DNA from: Perkinsus olseni
Taxonomy: Eukaryota; Perkinsozoa; Perkinsida; Perkinsidae
Assembly: GCA_013115135.1 (NCBI GenBank)
Contig: JABANP010000280.1
Coordinates: 1-64,000 of the forward strand
Direction of reading: 5' to 3'
DNA length: 64,000 nucleotides
Each line of letters opens with the position of its first letter. Within the stretch, counting starts at the first letter, position 1. The position numbers and the translations under genes are program-made. The notes beneath the pieces were generated by a model that worked only from the letters and a program-made list of their open reading frames with translations, searched no databases and was not told where the DNA came from. Of the stretch, positions 1 to 11,442 are shown piece by piece.

Positions 1-288
1 ACGGGACGATGAAGTTTGTTGTTCCCCAGGACTACCCTGGGAGAGATATCTTCGACCTTCGACGATAGGAAGAACGCCTTCAAGTTGTTCATATACGGCA
101 ATGGCAAGAAACGCACTGGTCAATCGCCCTCCTTCGACTTCTACATCACCGGTTAGCACTACGAAAACAGAGCTCCACTCGCCTGCCCTAAGGCTGGTCG
201 TCGAAGAGCGTTCCGAACAGCGTAAGAGGTTGATGAGAGGCAGCGTATCTTTCGTCGAACTTTTGCTTTTCTGTATGACAGTTACTAC

Positions 289-645
289 ATGCACCCCGCC
301 CTGAAGATGTATAATCCCGACCCGGCAAGTGGCCGGCGTAGTTACGTTTTCAGAGTGGCCCCTCCTCCTAGGAACACTGGTTTGGATCCTCTCGGGAAGC
401 TCAGCATACCTGACCCTCGTTTTCACGATAAGGACGAACTTTTCACCGCTGCCAAGAAGAGACCATCCAGTTGTCCCGTTGCAATTGAGGTTATCAAGAA
501 GGCATTCGGTTACGCCTTCGCGGAGCTGTGCAGTGCGTTTCATGCAGTGTCGAGGGAGGCGATCAGAGCTGCGGAGCGCGAGGGATGGGACTTCACGAAT
601 AATACACTTGGTTCAACGGACGTTATGCCCAAGTTGTCGATTTGA
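289..645 (+). CDS. unrecognised protein, terminal exon, tandem paralogue copy 1
   Basis: This is the last exon-like open frame of a gene that probably begins before the window. I do not recognise the family. The segment with RRSY, PPPRNTGLDPL and a C-terminal stretch rich in Ala/Glu is clearly paralogous to the frame at 2184-2480 (RRSYFF, PPPENTGRDPL, then a matching IK.KFG....LC..F..VS helix-like region). Upstream (about 1-180) fragments in another frame read DFYITG, which also recurs upstream of copy 2 (about 2010-2035), so the two copies share more than one exon. The ATG at 289 is only the first in-frame ATG; the true start is upstream and exon joins are unresolved. Copy 1 may be decayed, since a TAG follows DFYITG directly. 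Confidence 0.4.
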   Translation: MHPALKMYNPDPASGRRSYVFRVAPPPRNTGLDPLGKLSIPDPRFHDKDELFTAAKKRPSSCPVAIEVIKKAFGYAFAELCSAFHAVSREAIRAAEREGWDFTNNTLGSTDVMPKLSI

Positions 646-1686
646 GCGTATGGCGACGGCAGGGGAATGCTTGAATTCGTGAACCTGGTGTCTTTGATTT
701 TTTATTTCCGGACGAAGAGGTTATGACGATGGAATTGGCTGTATTGTGATGATACTTTAAACCATGGTGATGGTCATGCAGATGTTGTTGTTCAAAGCAA
801 ATTAGATTTCGCGTTCGATTCAGCCCGTTTGTGGAGGGAATATTTATACCGTCGACGTCATAGACTTTCCCCGCAGCTTTTCATTGCAAAGGTCTGGATT
901 TGAACTCTGGGCAGAGATGAAGGTCACCTGGTGATTGAACGTGCTTGGGGCAGTTTTAACTGATGACCCCACATGGAGGGGCACAGTGTGTTCGGAATCT
1001 TGCTTCGATCTCGCATTGTTGTAAGATTCGCGATTTATGAGCTCAGCACACGGATGAGAACATGCCGCGGCTCGACCAAAGCAGACCACGGATGCTCCCC
1101 GAAACAACACAACACAGCTCGTCTATAAGTCATCACTCACCAAAACCACATTGGGGGCAAAGAAAAGGCCAACCCAGTCCGATACAACCTACGTGGTAAC
1201 ATAACTCTACGGCAAGCGGATGGGGCAGTCCCACAGAATGTTGATAGTAGTTGACAACTCCAGTAGGAAGCTACTTGACCGTCCGGTTGGGCTTGAGCTT
1301 CTCCATGCCAACCTAAGAGAGACCGCGAGGACCAGCGAGCTATTCTGGGTTCTGGGTAATCCTAGTTTACAGTATCTCCTAGCGGGAGATCTACGCTTTG
1401 TGTTACTTAAGTTTGTATTGGACGATGGTCCCTACGCTCGAGCACCGGAAAGGCGAGCGATATCTCCCTCCGTTGCGCGAGCTCCTTTTTCCAGTACATT
1501 TTTCGCAACTCCGCATTGGACCAGGCGTCAGGTTTGGATGTCAGTCTAGACTCGTGAATTATCGGTTGACGGTGAATTCGGAGGCTGCTTTGGAAGGCCG
1601 CGCGGTGACAAGCACCACAGAGGGCTTATCTGCGATGAGCATCAAGAGTGATGCAGATCCGCGCAGTTTCGGAGCTGGAAATAATA

Positions 1687-2480
1687 ATGTCAACCAACCA
1701 GTTGATCATCGCATCGTTGGCGACAGCAGTTGCACTGCTCTCGAACTTACCCTTCTCTACTGCGATCGGGGCAGCAGCCCTCTTTGACGCGACCGGTGAT
1801 GTAAGCCAGCCCACCGATTCTCTTAATCGCACTCACAGCGGTCACCGAACTGTGAAGCATAATCGTTTCTTCCAAGAGTCCCGACAGAATATGCTACTCA
1901 CTCTTAGGGCTACCCTGGGAGGAAGAAAGCATCATTCGACGAGACAAGAAGCGCCACTCACTGTTCCTACAGTAACCACAGGGAATACTCAGAGCAGTGG
2001 ACATCATTGGACTTCTACATCACGGGAAATAGCATCCGAACAGGATCGATTGTTTGTCCCGAGACCAACCGTTGGGATACTTTCCGAGCCGCGTAAGTGA
2101 TGCATGCAGGATAGAATCGAAGGGCCTCTCTACGTTGTAGTTACTGGACGAGCAACGTCCTCAGACTGTACAATCCCAACGTCTTGAGACTTCGCCGTAG
2201 CTATTTTTTCCATCGCCCTCCTCCTGAGAACACCGGCCGGGATCCGCTCAGAGAGGTGCACCTCTCAGCGCCTCGTTTTTACAACGTAGGCCGCTGTTCC
2301 GACGCCATCAAGGCTATCAAGCAAAAGTTCGGCGGAACTTTCTCTGACTTGTGCGCGCAGTTCTCCGGAGTTTCTCAAGGAACCCTCAACGCTGCTATAC
2401 GGAATGAGTGGCTGTTTGCTGATGAATTAGAGACACTTACGATGGTATTTCCTCGTCGCGGTCCAGTACCGTCGAGTTGA
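1687..2480 (+). CDS. unrecognised putative secreted protein, tandem paralogue copy 2
   Basis: The ATG at 1687 opens a frame whose first 28 residues are hydrophobic (STNQLIIASLATAVALLSN) and resemble a signal peptide. A possible donor (GTAAGCCAG, about 1800) follows. Later blocks in other frames (around DFYITG near 2015-2035, and 2184-2480) align with copy 1 at 1-645, so the gene has at least three exons whose junctions I could not fix. The C-terminal block (RRSYFF...PENTGRDPL) has no domain I recognise. A secreted or surface protein is the most that can be inferred. It could also be a pseudogene, because no single set of splice sites was confirmed to keep frame throughout. Confidence 0.4.
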
Positions 2481-3044
2481 CGCCGTGCCTCAAAAGTTTT
2501 ATCATGTTTATCCGCTTCAATCGCTATAACATCGCCGCCTGACCAGACTTATTCGAAAATTGCACGTCTGCATGTCACTGATGATTCGGTGGTTGTCCTT
2601 GTTTACCCGATTTTTGTGTTCACAGAAGTTCCTATGAAAAAGATATCATCGCGCTGGCACTAGGAAGGTTTCCCACACTACCCATCGTCGTTGATATCAA
2701 CCACCAGTAAACTCCCCTCGATTTCCAAGGCGCACGATGGCTAGTACGAACTGCCCGCAAATCACAACGTCCGCGCTCTGTTGACGAACTCGTGTATTAT
2801 AGTTCCCCTCTTCATCACAACTCACACATGTCTGTCAGTGTCGAAAAACTCATGAGCTCCGAGCCTTGTACGACTCGTACAGGTATGGTTGATGGCCATG
2901 GCTCGGCCCGAGCAAACAACGCGTGCTTCAGGGAGCAGCGCAGATGAAAGGATGTCACCCCGGTGTCAACTATCATCATCAAAACCACATCGAGGGGTGA
3001 GTAAAAATCCGCAAGGCCCCGAAAGCCATCACAGAACTCTCGCT

Positions 3045-4634
3045 CTAATACGAGCCGCCAGAGAGCTGGTCAGTTGGACCGACCTCCTTTGACGGGCCCT
3101 TGACCTCCGCTTGAGGTTGGTCTGGTAAATAGCGGCCTTGAGCGAGGAAGCCCTCAGTGCGGGGAAAGAGCTTACGCTGCACTATCGACACCGCTAGAGT
3201 GACCACGACACTTCCCGCCATCACAACAAGGAAGACAATCATCGCTGTCGACGAGTACAGACCGCCTGGCAAGGTATACATTACAAAACCCCCAACGAAG
3301 GTGCCGGTCGAAGCCCAGCCGTAAATCAATATCGCGAGGTTGGCGGCGATAATACCACAGACGGCGCCAAAGGTCGTGACTGTCGAATAGAGACCGCAGT
3401 AAGCCGGCATGCAGATCGTAGCAGCGACGAGGTCAGCGACGAGGAAGAGGTTGATGACGGAGATCTCCCTCATGGCCACGACTATCGCCGGGACGTTCAT
3501 CAGGACCAACAGCAGCCGTCCCCAGTTCAAACTCCATCCACGCTTGACAAACTCGGCGGCGAACACCGACAGGAAGGCCGATTGCAGAGAGTCGACACTT
3601 GAGGTGGTGAGACAGATGGCGAGAACCACAACCGCACCGACTGCCGCGTTCGGCAGAACTCCCAGAAGGTCGAAAAAGGCCAAGGACTTCGTGTACGGGT
3701 CCAACGTGAGGTGGGGTACTGGGCGGGCACGGTCTTGAGCCTCGGCTAGCATGCCCAGCACGCCAAAGGCGATCATAGTGAGGAATATGAGAGTACCTCC
3801 GAGGAGCAAACCCATCCTCAAGTTGAAGTCATTCTTAGCCGCCCAGACCCTCTGCCAGATGACCATGTCGAGTAGCTGAAAACCGAGGATAGCCAGGATG
3901 AGGGCGATGAGACTTTGGAAACCCAGACTGCTCCAATTGGCGACGGCATTCCAGTCGGCTGGGGTGACCGTGACGTTGGTAGAAGTGGCGACCACTGCGA
4001 AGACGATCAGGCCAACTGCTGCTACACCCTGGGCCATATCGGTCAGAATAGAGACGGGAAGGCCGGCGACCAGAGTGTAGCTGAGCGTGATGACCGCTAC
4101 TGAGAGAGTCGACAACCACACCGGTATGCCTGTGAACATTCTAATAACTTGTCCAACGGCGGTGTACTCGGCGGTGGTGCTGATCCACATGAGGAAGATG
4201 GACACGAGGACAGCATAGGCTTGGACGAGGCGGCCGAATCTAGCGAGGATCCAGTCCGTAGCAGCATATCCTTCACTACCTCCAGCTGCCATATATGAGT
4301 TCATCTTCCTCCTAATCTTCACTCCCAGGACCCAGATGATCGCCATGGGGACGACACTGGCCAGGGCGTAACCGAGGACTCCCCACCAGCCGAGGAACGT
4401 GCCAACTTCGGGCGCGGCATAGATAACCCAGGTCCCCATACCGCTGGCAAAATAGGAAGCTCCAATCCAAGCCCAACTGAAGCGCTTCCTTGCAGCGTAG
4501 AAGTCCTGCGCGGCGTCAGCGTTCGACTGCACCATGACGCGACCGCGGAAGACCAGCAGAAGGTAGGCGACGGCCGCGAAGACGCCCAGGGTGATGTAGA
4601 GGATGAGGTAGCCAGAGAGAGTTGAGAGACGCAT
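3045..4634 (-). CDS. sodium:solute symporter (SSS) family transporter
   Basis: An intronless 529-residue protein with about thirteen hydrophobic segments and a short soluble, Pro/Gln/Lys-rich C-terminal tail. The start is the ATG at 4634. The N-terminal block (ADAAQDFYAARKRFSWAWIG, then SYFASGMGTW) is the typical SSS start, where a cytosolic loop leads into the TM segment that carries the SASYFASGMG-like substrate/cation site. The ATDWILARFG region, the mid-protein LAGLPVSILTDMAQG and the LTTSSVDSLQSAFLSVFAAEF block also fit this family, in which a paired Ser/Thr on TM8 contributes to the Na2 site (known for the family). By analogy with fungal/algal members it may carry urea, proline or another small solute across the plasma membrane; the substrate cannot be read from sequence. 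It lies 220 bp downstream of the acyltransferase gene on the same strand. Confidence 0.85.
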   Translation of the reverse strand: MRLSTLSGYLILYITLGVFAAVAYLLLVFRGRVMVQSNADAAQDFYAARKRFSWAWIGASYFASGMGTWVIYAAPEVGTFLGWWGVLGYALASVVPMAIIWVLGVKIRRKMNSYMAAGGSEGYAATDWILARFGRLVQAYAVLVSIFLMWISTTAEYTAVGQVIRMFTGIPVWLSTLSVAVITLSYTLVAGLPVSILTDMAQGVAAVGLIVFAVVATSTNVTVTPADWNAVANWSSLGFQSLIALILAILGFQLLDMVIWQRVWAAKNDFNLRMGLLLGGTLIFLTMIAFGVLGMLAEAQDRARPVPHLTLDPYTKSLAFFDLLGVLPNAAVGAVVVLAICLTTSSVDSLQSAFLSVFAAEFVKRGWSLNWGRLLLVLMNVPAIVVAMREISVINLFLVADLVAATICMPAYCGLYSTVTTFGAVCGIIAANLAILIYGWASTGTFVGGFVMYTLPGGLYSSTAMIVFLVVMAGSVVVTLAVSIVQRKLFPRTEGFLAQGRYLPDQPQAEVKGPSKEVGPTDQLSGGSY

Positions 4635-4854
4635 TGGAGAACTCGCTTCCTACGCAGGTATTGTCCTGATCAGGTGGTGACGGTTTGATCTCAGCAAGTA
4701 CCGAAGGGATGGTACGAGCACCCGTGCGAGTGCGAAATTGAAGAGTAAACCTGAAAATGGAAAACGGCAAAGGAAGGCGAAAGTAAAAACTCAAAAACTC
4801 TGACGATGGAGAAGAAACTTTGCTAGACACTCAAGTATTCGGGTGTGTTTTGGC

Positions 4855-6790
4855 TCACCTACTATGCTGAATCACCAATTTGGACATAACAAACGCTACA
4901 AGTGGCACGAAGAGGAGTAGAGTACTTCCCCAAAGGAGCGATCGAGGAACGGGAGTGCCGAGGCTGAAGGCAGTGTCTTGGGAGTAGGGCTTGCCGGCCA
5001 TACCGGCCACTATCTCGCGCTTGAAGACCTCCCTTGTTTCTGATTGAATCTAACAAGACGAAAAAATCGGGAAAAGCCGAAAATTCTTTTCTTCGGATTG
5101 AGATCCAAGAGTTTTGGACGAAAAATTAGACACAGTGCGCAAGAAAAGCACAACCTCAAGCACCGAATGTCGTAGCTCGCTGGAGCCTGATGAGAACAGA
5201 AAGTGTAAGTCTCCTATTACCTCGGCCACATCCTTCGAGGCGTCCACTTTGACTGGGTCGCCGAATCTGACGGTCACCTTAGCTCCCGGTATCGGGAAGA
5301 GACTTCCCGGCGGCCAGGCAGCGTTGGCGCCGAAGAGGGTCTGAGGGAGCAGCCAGGAGGAAGAGCATCATCACAACGAGCGCTTGGGCGGAAAGCGTAC
5401 AGCTGGCAGGAACGTCTTGCTCTTGATCTGCTTGACCATGTGGAAGGGGCCTTTCTTGAACGGCTTCAACTGGTCCGGGCCCCAGGATGGCGCTGAGAAT
5501 GAACCACTCCAGGCGAGAGAACCGACGAATCGAGCTACTTCTCCTCCGGGTTCCCTCTGGTGAGATTCCTACGACGTAGCCGCTGTCGATGTGTGCAACA
5601 GCAGAATCGAGCTGACTGATCGCCTGGTTGTGTTTTGCCCCTGAGAAAAACGAAGTGGCAAAGCGTGACGAAAGGGGCCTTACTGTCGATGGCCACGACA
5701 CCAGTGAGTCGGAATAATGTGCCGAGAATCGGTATTTTGAATAGACTCTTCTTCGCTACAACTCCCATGGGAAGCTGCTTCTGAAAGAGAAAAAAAATGA
5801 TCTCTCGACGATGACATTCAGGAAATTTTTTGCTCTGAGTGAAAGATTTATTCGTAAACCTCTGACATGGTAGATTATAGAAGTCACAAGTGGAGCGTTC
5901 ATCAATCCCAACCAGCCAAACAGAAAAGCAAGCACAGGCCAGAGTACCTTCGAGAAGATATCAAAGCAGGCGGAGACGGCGAAACCGTCCAAGTTGCTGC
6001 CGTGGGTGAAGAGCATCAACACACCGTTATCGTCCATCGAGGGAAGCTTGCTGAGAGCCAAACAGACAACACTGTGCTAAGTTGGCGGGTCCCTGGAAGC
6101 GACTACCTCTCTGTTTTGTACGGACAGTTGCACGCCGGTGGTGGCCATGGCCATGCGTCCCACACCGACACAACAGTAGGTACGAGTACGCTTCTTTAGA
6201 TGACTGTCTTCGGGAAGGAAGTAAACCTGGCATGAGTTGATCGATTAGGACGTGATGGAACTGAGGTTGACCAATTCCGTATCCTGCATGGCCAACCTAG
6301 TATCTTTCCGTTTCAAAAGATACCCAAACCCCTCCCAGCACTACCAGAGCCAGCAGAGTGAAGATAAAAGGTGCCGAGGCAGCGAAGAGGGCCACGAACA
6401 GCAAAGACCGCACTATCTGATCGACCTTCTGGTAGAGCGTCAAATGAAGCATCTTGTTCGTTGTTCGACCATCAGCAGGTTTATGATACTCCTCTTCTTC
6501 TGAGCTCCCCTCGTCCGAAGACGACACCTTCTGCGTCGTGCTCGCTGACGGTGGTGGTGGCGGTGGCATTGGAACTACTTTAATAGTACTGACGATACGA
6601 CGCCTATGACGTTTAATTGTGAGTTTGCCTTTCCCGAAGGCCCCCACCACGTAAAGTGAGACTGGACTTTGGAGACTATCCGATCAACGGGCCTTCCGCG
6701 ACTGCCGTCAGCGTCCGCTCCTTCCTCGAGTAGCTCTCGACGTACACGTGAGCTCCATTCGAGGATCGCCCTGGACTCGCTGGATGCCCG
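4855..6790 (-). CDS. lysophospholipid/1-acylglycerol-3-phosphate acyltransferase (PlsC-type), multi-exon
   Basis: Reading the minus strand with GT-AG introns gives exons 6651-about 6790, 6324-6588, 6107-6226, 5948-6046, 5684-5780, 5539-5640, 5401-5492, 5221-5340 and 4855-5049; every join keeps frame. The protein shows all acyltransferase motifs in order: HGSNLDG (HX4D, catalytic), VVAIDR (acyl-acceptor FIDR-like), SPEGTRRRTPSWG (EGTR, glycerol-3-phosphate binding) and PFKKGPFHM...FLPA (block IV). An N-terminal acidic Ser/Glu-rich stretch and a hydrophobic segment (SLLFVALFAASAPFIFTLLA) precede the domain, and a second hydrophobic segment lies just before the C-terminus, so it should be an ER-membrane enzyme that acylates a lysophospholipid in glycerolipid synthesis. 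The ATG at 6569 would give 356 residues, but the 62-nt intron 6589-6650 suggests a longer N-terminus whose start I could not fix. Exact acceptor lipid unknown. Confidence 0.85.
6227..6323 (-). other. intron 1-type intron of the acyltransferase gene carrying the shared intron motif
   Basis: GT-AG intron between the exons 6324-6588 and 6107-6226. On the sense strand it begins GTATCTTTTG and contains GATACTAGGTTGGCC followed by CATGCAG, a variant of the motif found in introns of other genes in this window. Confidence 0.7.
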
Positions 6791-7069
6791 ATCAGGCAAG
6801 TAGGCCTGTGGCCACGCCGATGGCGGAGGTCATGGCATGAAGAACCCATCTTATCCATAAATTCGCTCTGTTGATCATAACCCATGCTCTTCGACCCAGA
6901 TTTCACTGGTCCAACTGTTGAGAGTTGATCGCTGATCGCGCGTCACAGCGGAGCGAAGCAATATTTATTCCGCAGTTTTCAAGCGCAATTTCTCTTGTCT
7001 CCAGTGGAGACTCTCCACGACTAGCGCCTTCTCCGACAGGTTTTCTCTCAGTATTATGTTCTTCCAATC

Positions 7070-7435
7070 ATGACTGAATCGCATCAATATTCCAAACCTT
7101 CTCCTCGGCTTGCTGCGGTGCCGAGCAAATTGATGAGGCCTTATCCGGTTTTTTCGAACCGCTATTTCAACCAGCTACTCATATGGCAATTTCAATTGGT
7201 GTGGAAGGTCATCACGGCCATAGTGACCATTCTCAGTGCAGTAAGGTACCCTGACCCTCCTCCTGCGGTCATGACTTTTCTCAGATTTTCACTTCTCGAA
7301 TTCGACAAGAGCCGCTGCCGGCTAAGGAGAGCCTGCGCGGTGGATGTAAAATCAAGGCAAAGTTGTAAGTATCATACCAATCGGTTGCCGCTTAGTGGTC
7401 TGGATGACCATTCGTCACTGCTCACATCGGAGTGA
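7070..7435 (+). CDS. hypothetical 121-residue open frame
   Basis: ATG at 7070 to TGA. The N-terminal half (PYPVFSNRYFNQLLIWQFQLVWKV, in pieces) contains aromatic and hydrophobic residues, with one possible membrane segment near residues 40-57. No family recognised. A possible splice donor (GTAAGGTACC) sits inside the frame after residue 57, so only the first part may be coding, as the first exon of a longer gene. It is divergent from the acyltransferase gene. Low confidence that it is a gene. Confidence 0.3.
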   Translation: MTESHQYSKPSPRLAAVPSKLMRPYPVFSNRYFNQLLIWQFQLVWKVITAIVTILSAVRYPDPPPAVMTFLRFSLLEFDKSRCRLRRACAVDVKSRQSCKYHTNRLPLSGLDDHSSLLTSE

Positions 7436-9378
7436 GAGACTACCGTAGAACGTCGGACTGAGGGAAATTCGGTAACTCGGGTAACGTAACCGTGGATCAA
7501 GGAAAATATACGAAGACGGTGGTCCTCAATTTCTTAGTAGGGCTGCTGATTCTAGGGTTCAATGAGTGCATTAATGAGTTATTATTAGATGGACGTCAGC
7601 GGTATGATCGGGATTTCACGAAATGAAATGGGCTATTTCAAAGAAGTCGTCTCGTAACCCGCTGTGATGAGTATATGTAGCGCATCTTTATCTCAGTGAG
7701 TGCCATGGAAACGCCGAGTGCGTGTATCGTGTTCATTAGTCGATACTACCGACTCGATATTACGTTGATGGGTTGTTATGCCGTCAACTGTGGGGGTTTA
7801 TGCAGTCAGCCCGGCGGGTAGTCTTATTATCGTCAGAACTACTGCCACACACGTGAGCTTCGTGATAGTCCGCGGAGTTTGAAAGATCCGCGAAAGGCTC
7901 GCTGGATCACCCAGCCTGGGGGAGATTTCGACCTACCTGCAACCGGAATTCAAGAATCGATCGTATATACGTCGATCTGGCGCCACGCCGTGGCCGATAT
8001 CTTCTCTATCTCTAACCAGGCTGCCGCATTCTAGTAAGTCATCATCTTTATCTCCTCATGCAGAAGAGTCGGGAATGTCCCGCAATGACTCCGAAGACAG
8101 ACCGCTGGATAGCAGTCAAGGTGTACCGCAGTAACTACGGGCCATGCATCACCTTTTGAAGAGCCCAGAGGACCCCTGCATATGTTTTGGTCCTCTTTTG
8201 CCGACCCGGGAACTTTCTTAACTTAGTTACTAAGTTAAGCTACTGTAGCTAGCGCGGGTCATCGGATTGAGTGGCGCGGTTGAAAAAATGTCGGAGGAAA
8301 GGAGCTCACGAGCCGTGAGCCACGACTCCTGGGCCGGGAGAACCACGCCTGGCTTACGAGCATGGGGATGAGCCTGGCATTGCAGGCTTGATGCCCGCAG
8401 AACTGAACGCCTGGGCCGGCTGCGTTGTGATACTGACAGGCTTCTTCACCGGCGCGGACAGCGATACGCCTGCATTGTGCCGCAAGCCTGATCGGTTCTC
8501 AAATGGCTGTTGAACAGCAGCATACCCGTATTTCATCTGCGTGATTCACACCGAGTATGAAGTGGAAGATTGCCGGCTCTGGGAAGTTGCCTTTGTCGCT
8601 TTCTGTTGCCGGGATCACGTTGAAGTCTGCCTCCTGATGTTGCCACGGTGGAGCTCCTGAGGTCCACTCGGGGAGATGAATTCGGAACGGAAAGCTTGCC
8701 GGAATTCAACGGACATGAACGGCACTTAGATTGCTCAGTATCGCTCTCTGGGCACTGAGCATTTTTGAAGTTCAAGGTCACCCTTACACCTCGGAGAGGT
8801 GCAACCGCGCGGTGCACCGAGTATGCGTCACGCATGAATCATGCGGCATGATGCGTGGTCATTAATTCGGGTCCCCTGAGTCAGGTGACTCAGAATTGCA
8901 GCGCAGCGTACCAACTAGATCAATTGCAGCAAACTCAGTTTCTGTCTCATTTTCACTGTTCCAAGTTCGCTGTTTTTGGTTGTTTCCCTCTTACCGAAAT
9001 CTGAAATTCCGAGTCTGAATACAGTGCGAGTTGCATTGTGTTCAGACATGATTTGGTAACCCATTTCACTGGGCAACCCGCATGCTGAGTCTGGGTGGGG
9101 CCCATCGTTTGGATTGAGTAGACCTATGCTCTCTTAGGTGCCACGATTTCTCCAAAGACGACCAACCGATGCCTCAGAATGCATTTGCTGTGACTCCACC
9201 CAATAAGGTGGACCTCTCACACGAAGGATGCAACCCGACAAGGCTGCTACAGAGCGCCAAGGTACTAAATGTCGTTCGGAAACATTCCTGATAGTTCGAA
9301 TGGTAGCCTGTCGGGTGATGCACCTCTCAAGTTGTCGCAGCTGAGCTGAGCTCAGTGAGCTCATTCTCGCTCTTTCAG
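7436..9378. other. stretch without a convincing gene; small palindromes
   Basis: No open frame here has recognisable protein character. The stretch holds several perfect short palindromes: 8217-8239 (11 bp arms), 8823-8835 and 8838-8852 (one-nucleotide centres) and 8876-8893 (8 bp arms, GG centre). The end (before 9379) must contain the 5' exon(s) of the following gene, which I could not identify. Confidence 0.5.
8217..8239. repeat. perfect palindrome, 11 bp arms, 1-nt centre
   Basis: CTTAACTTAGT, then a single T, then ACTAAGTTAAG. A second overlapping palindrome AGCTAC-T-GTAGCT follows at 8238-8250. No run of T follows that would make it a Pol III terminator. Confidence 0.9.
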
Positions 9379-11070
9379 GTCTCCACCAGCTTGGCGTTGG
9401 CCAGCGGTCTACGGCGCATCCCGGGTATAGGATTGGGGATAGCCTCTGGAAAGGATACTAACGCTCTATTGGAAGTGACAGTGTCACACAATACCATGGA
9501 GTCTATTAAACTCGTGCTGACCAAGCCGGTAGCGCTTTATGATATCAAGTAGGTCGGATAGGCGGAAAAGATTCCTTATGGAGAATCTTTCAGGCGAGCA
9601 CTGCGCAACTACAACGACATTGCTGTGAGGCCTCAGCGGAAATCCTTCCGCGGTCGGATACTCAGCCTGGCCAGCTGGGGCTTCGAGCTGATGGAGCGTC
9701 TCGGGATCGTGATCTGCCTATCATCAGCGAAGTCCATGGCCGCGCCTAGTGCCCATGGAGCACTTCGACTCAGTTTCAACGGTTTCATATCATTCGCGGG
9801 AGGCCTCATCAGGCTGCCATTCCGTGACATTGTGGTTCCTGAGGAGATCATCCCTCTACCACTGGCCCGCCTCGACCTCGTCGGCTACTTCGCAACTGCT
9901 GCGGGTAACCACACCTGCGTCCAGAGCAATAAAGGGGCGGTCAGAATCGATGAGAAGCCCGACGAATTTGCGCGAGTCCTGTCCGATTTGATACTGGGAG
10001 CGAAGTTTTCGTTGGTATCGAGATTCCTCATACCTGAGGTGGAGGTTGCCAACGTTTTGGGCGATCTATCCGTTATTACGACGACTATCACTCATAAGGC
10101 TGGCGGATCGAAGGTCATGTACATGCGTGCAGCTGGGTCGTACCATAATGATTGCGAAAAAGATGGTATGAGTCTTTCTCTGGATGATCTCAAGTTGAAG
10201 GAAGATTCCCCCTCTATTCTGAAGGCGAGATGGGTCGGCACTAAGCTGGGCAGCCTGAGGAAGGATGCGCCATTGGAAGGCCGGCTCTCTGTGGAGATGT
10301 TCGACACGCAGATTTTGTCGCAGACGATGGAAGTGTTAGTGGACTACTGTAACCCTGTTGTAAGGGGGTGCGTTCACAGTCCGGTAGAGGTATCAAGTTT
10401 GGTGGTATGTGGCAAAGCCGAGATGACTGTGAAGGCTGCCTCGGTCGCCAAGCTGCTCGACAATGCGGCTGAGAGCATCGAAATCGACCCGGATGTCTCC
10501 CTGGACTACTCGTCGACCATTTCTCTCACCAAGGGACTCATTGACGACGGTCTTGCCAAGGTCTATGGCAATGCTAGAAACTTCGAAATTCGCGGTAAAA
10601 TTGTGGCTGATGGGAAAAAACAGGACGCCGTGGATCGCCTGAAAGTGTCTGCGGTAGCGAGGACGAACAACGCCTTCCCCCTTGCGCTTTCCACTGTGCT
10701 CCCATTACCGGTCTTCCCTGAGTTGAACATGTCCAGCAGCGACAAAGTTACTATTGCTGGCTCGGCAAGGCTGACTGCGAGTGGTGGTTTCAGATTTACT
10801 AAGAAAGGCGTGAGCTGCGATGACTCGGTGGTGGACGTGGAAGTGTCGAACCCTGTGCGAGCTAAGTTCTTGCGGAGGGAAGTGGTCTTGCCGTCTCGTA
10901 CCCATCTGAAGGCGGTTATCAATATGCTGCATGTGGGCTATGACGGCTTGGCGCAGACAGATATGATGGTCACACTGGACGAAACTTATCTTCACTTTTC
11001 GGGCTGCAATGGTGATGGTACCGCCGCCTTGAGACTCAGGCCAGTCACTCTACCAGTGAGCATCAGGTAG
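9379..11070 (+). CDS. unrecognised beta-rich protein, last two exons
   Basis: Exon 9379-9548 (preceded by a TCTTTCAG acceptor) joins across a 45-nt intron (GTAGGTCGGA...TTTCAG) to exon 9594-11070, keeping frame (..ALYDIK|RALRNYND..). Together they give about 548 residues ending at TAG 11068-11070. The first coding exon lies further upstream and was not identified. The product alternates short beta-like stretches (for example LEVTVSHNTMESIKLVL, DKVTIAGSARLTASGGF) with few cysteines, and no clear membrane segment except perhaps the weakly hydrophobic block at GIVICLSSA. The beta-strand pattern recalls LEA-like or lipid-binding extracellular repeats, but that is speculation; I do not recognise a family. 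Confidence 0.65.
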
Positions 11071-11442
11071 TAGTCGGGAAGAGGCGACCATGCTTGTGGT
11101 CTGGGGAACGGGCTTAGATATTGAGGGTTCTCTCGGGCCCCCGAGTCGGGACTGGTTGATAGCATCCGTTTTCGTTATCCCATAGAGCTCAGTTTACATC
11201 ACTAGTCTTCGTATCGTAAATGATTTTCAGTGGTGTCATATCTGCATGACAGATACTCATAGAGCATTTGCATGAATTTGATGAATGCTCTGTTCGTAAT
11301 AGTACATTCGACAATTACAAAGCTACTGATCTCACGAGTAGGTTATCTCATGAGCATACTCTCCTATATTGTACAATAGGTGAGGCACTATTTTCTGATT
11401 CGGCGTGAATCTGCATCGGCTGGTTTTACTTTTACTTTCAGT

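Noticed and set aside
3409..4119. Open frames on both strands inside the symporter gene
   Set aside because: Shadows of a strongly coding GC-rich gene.
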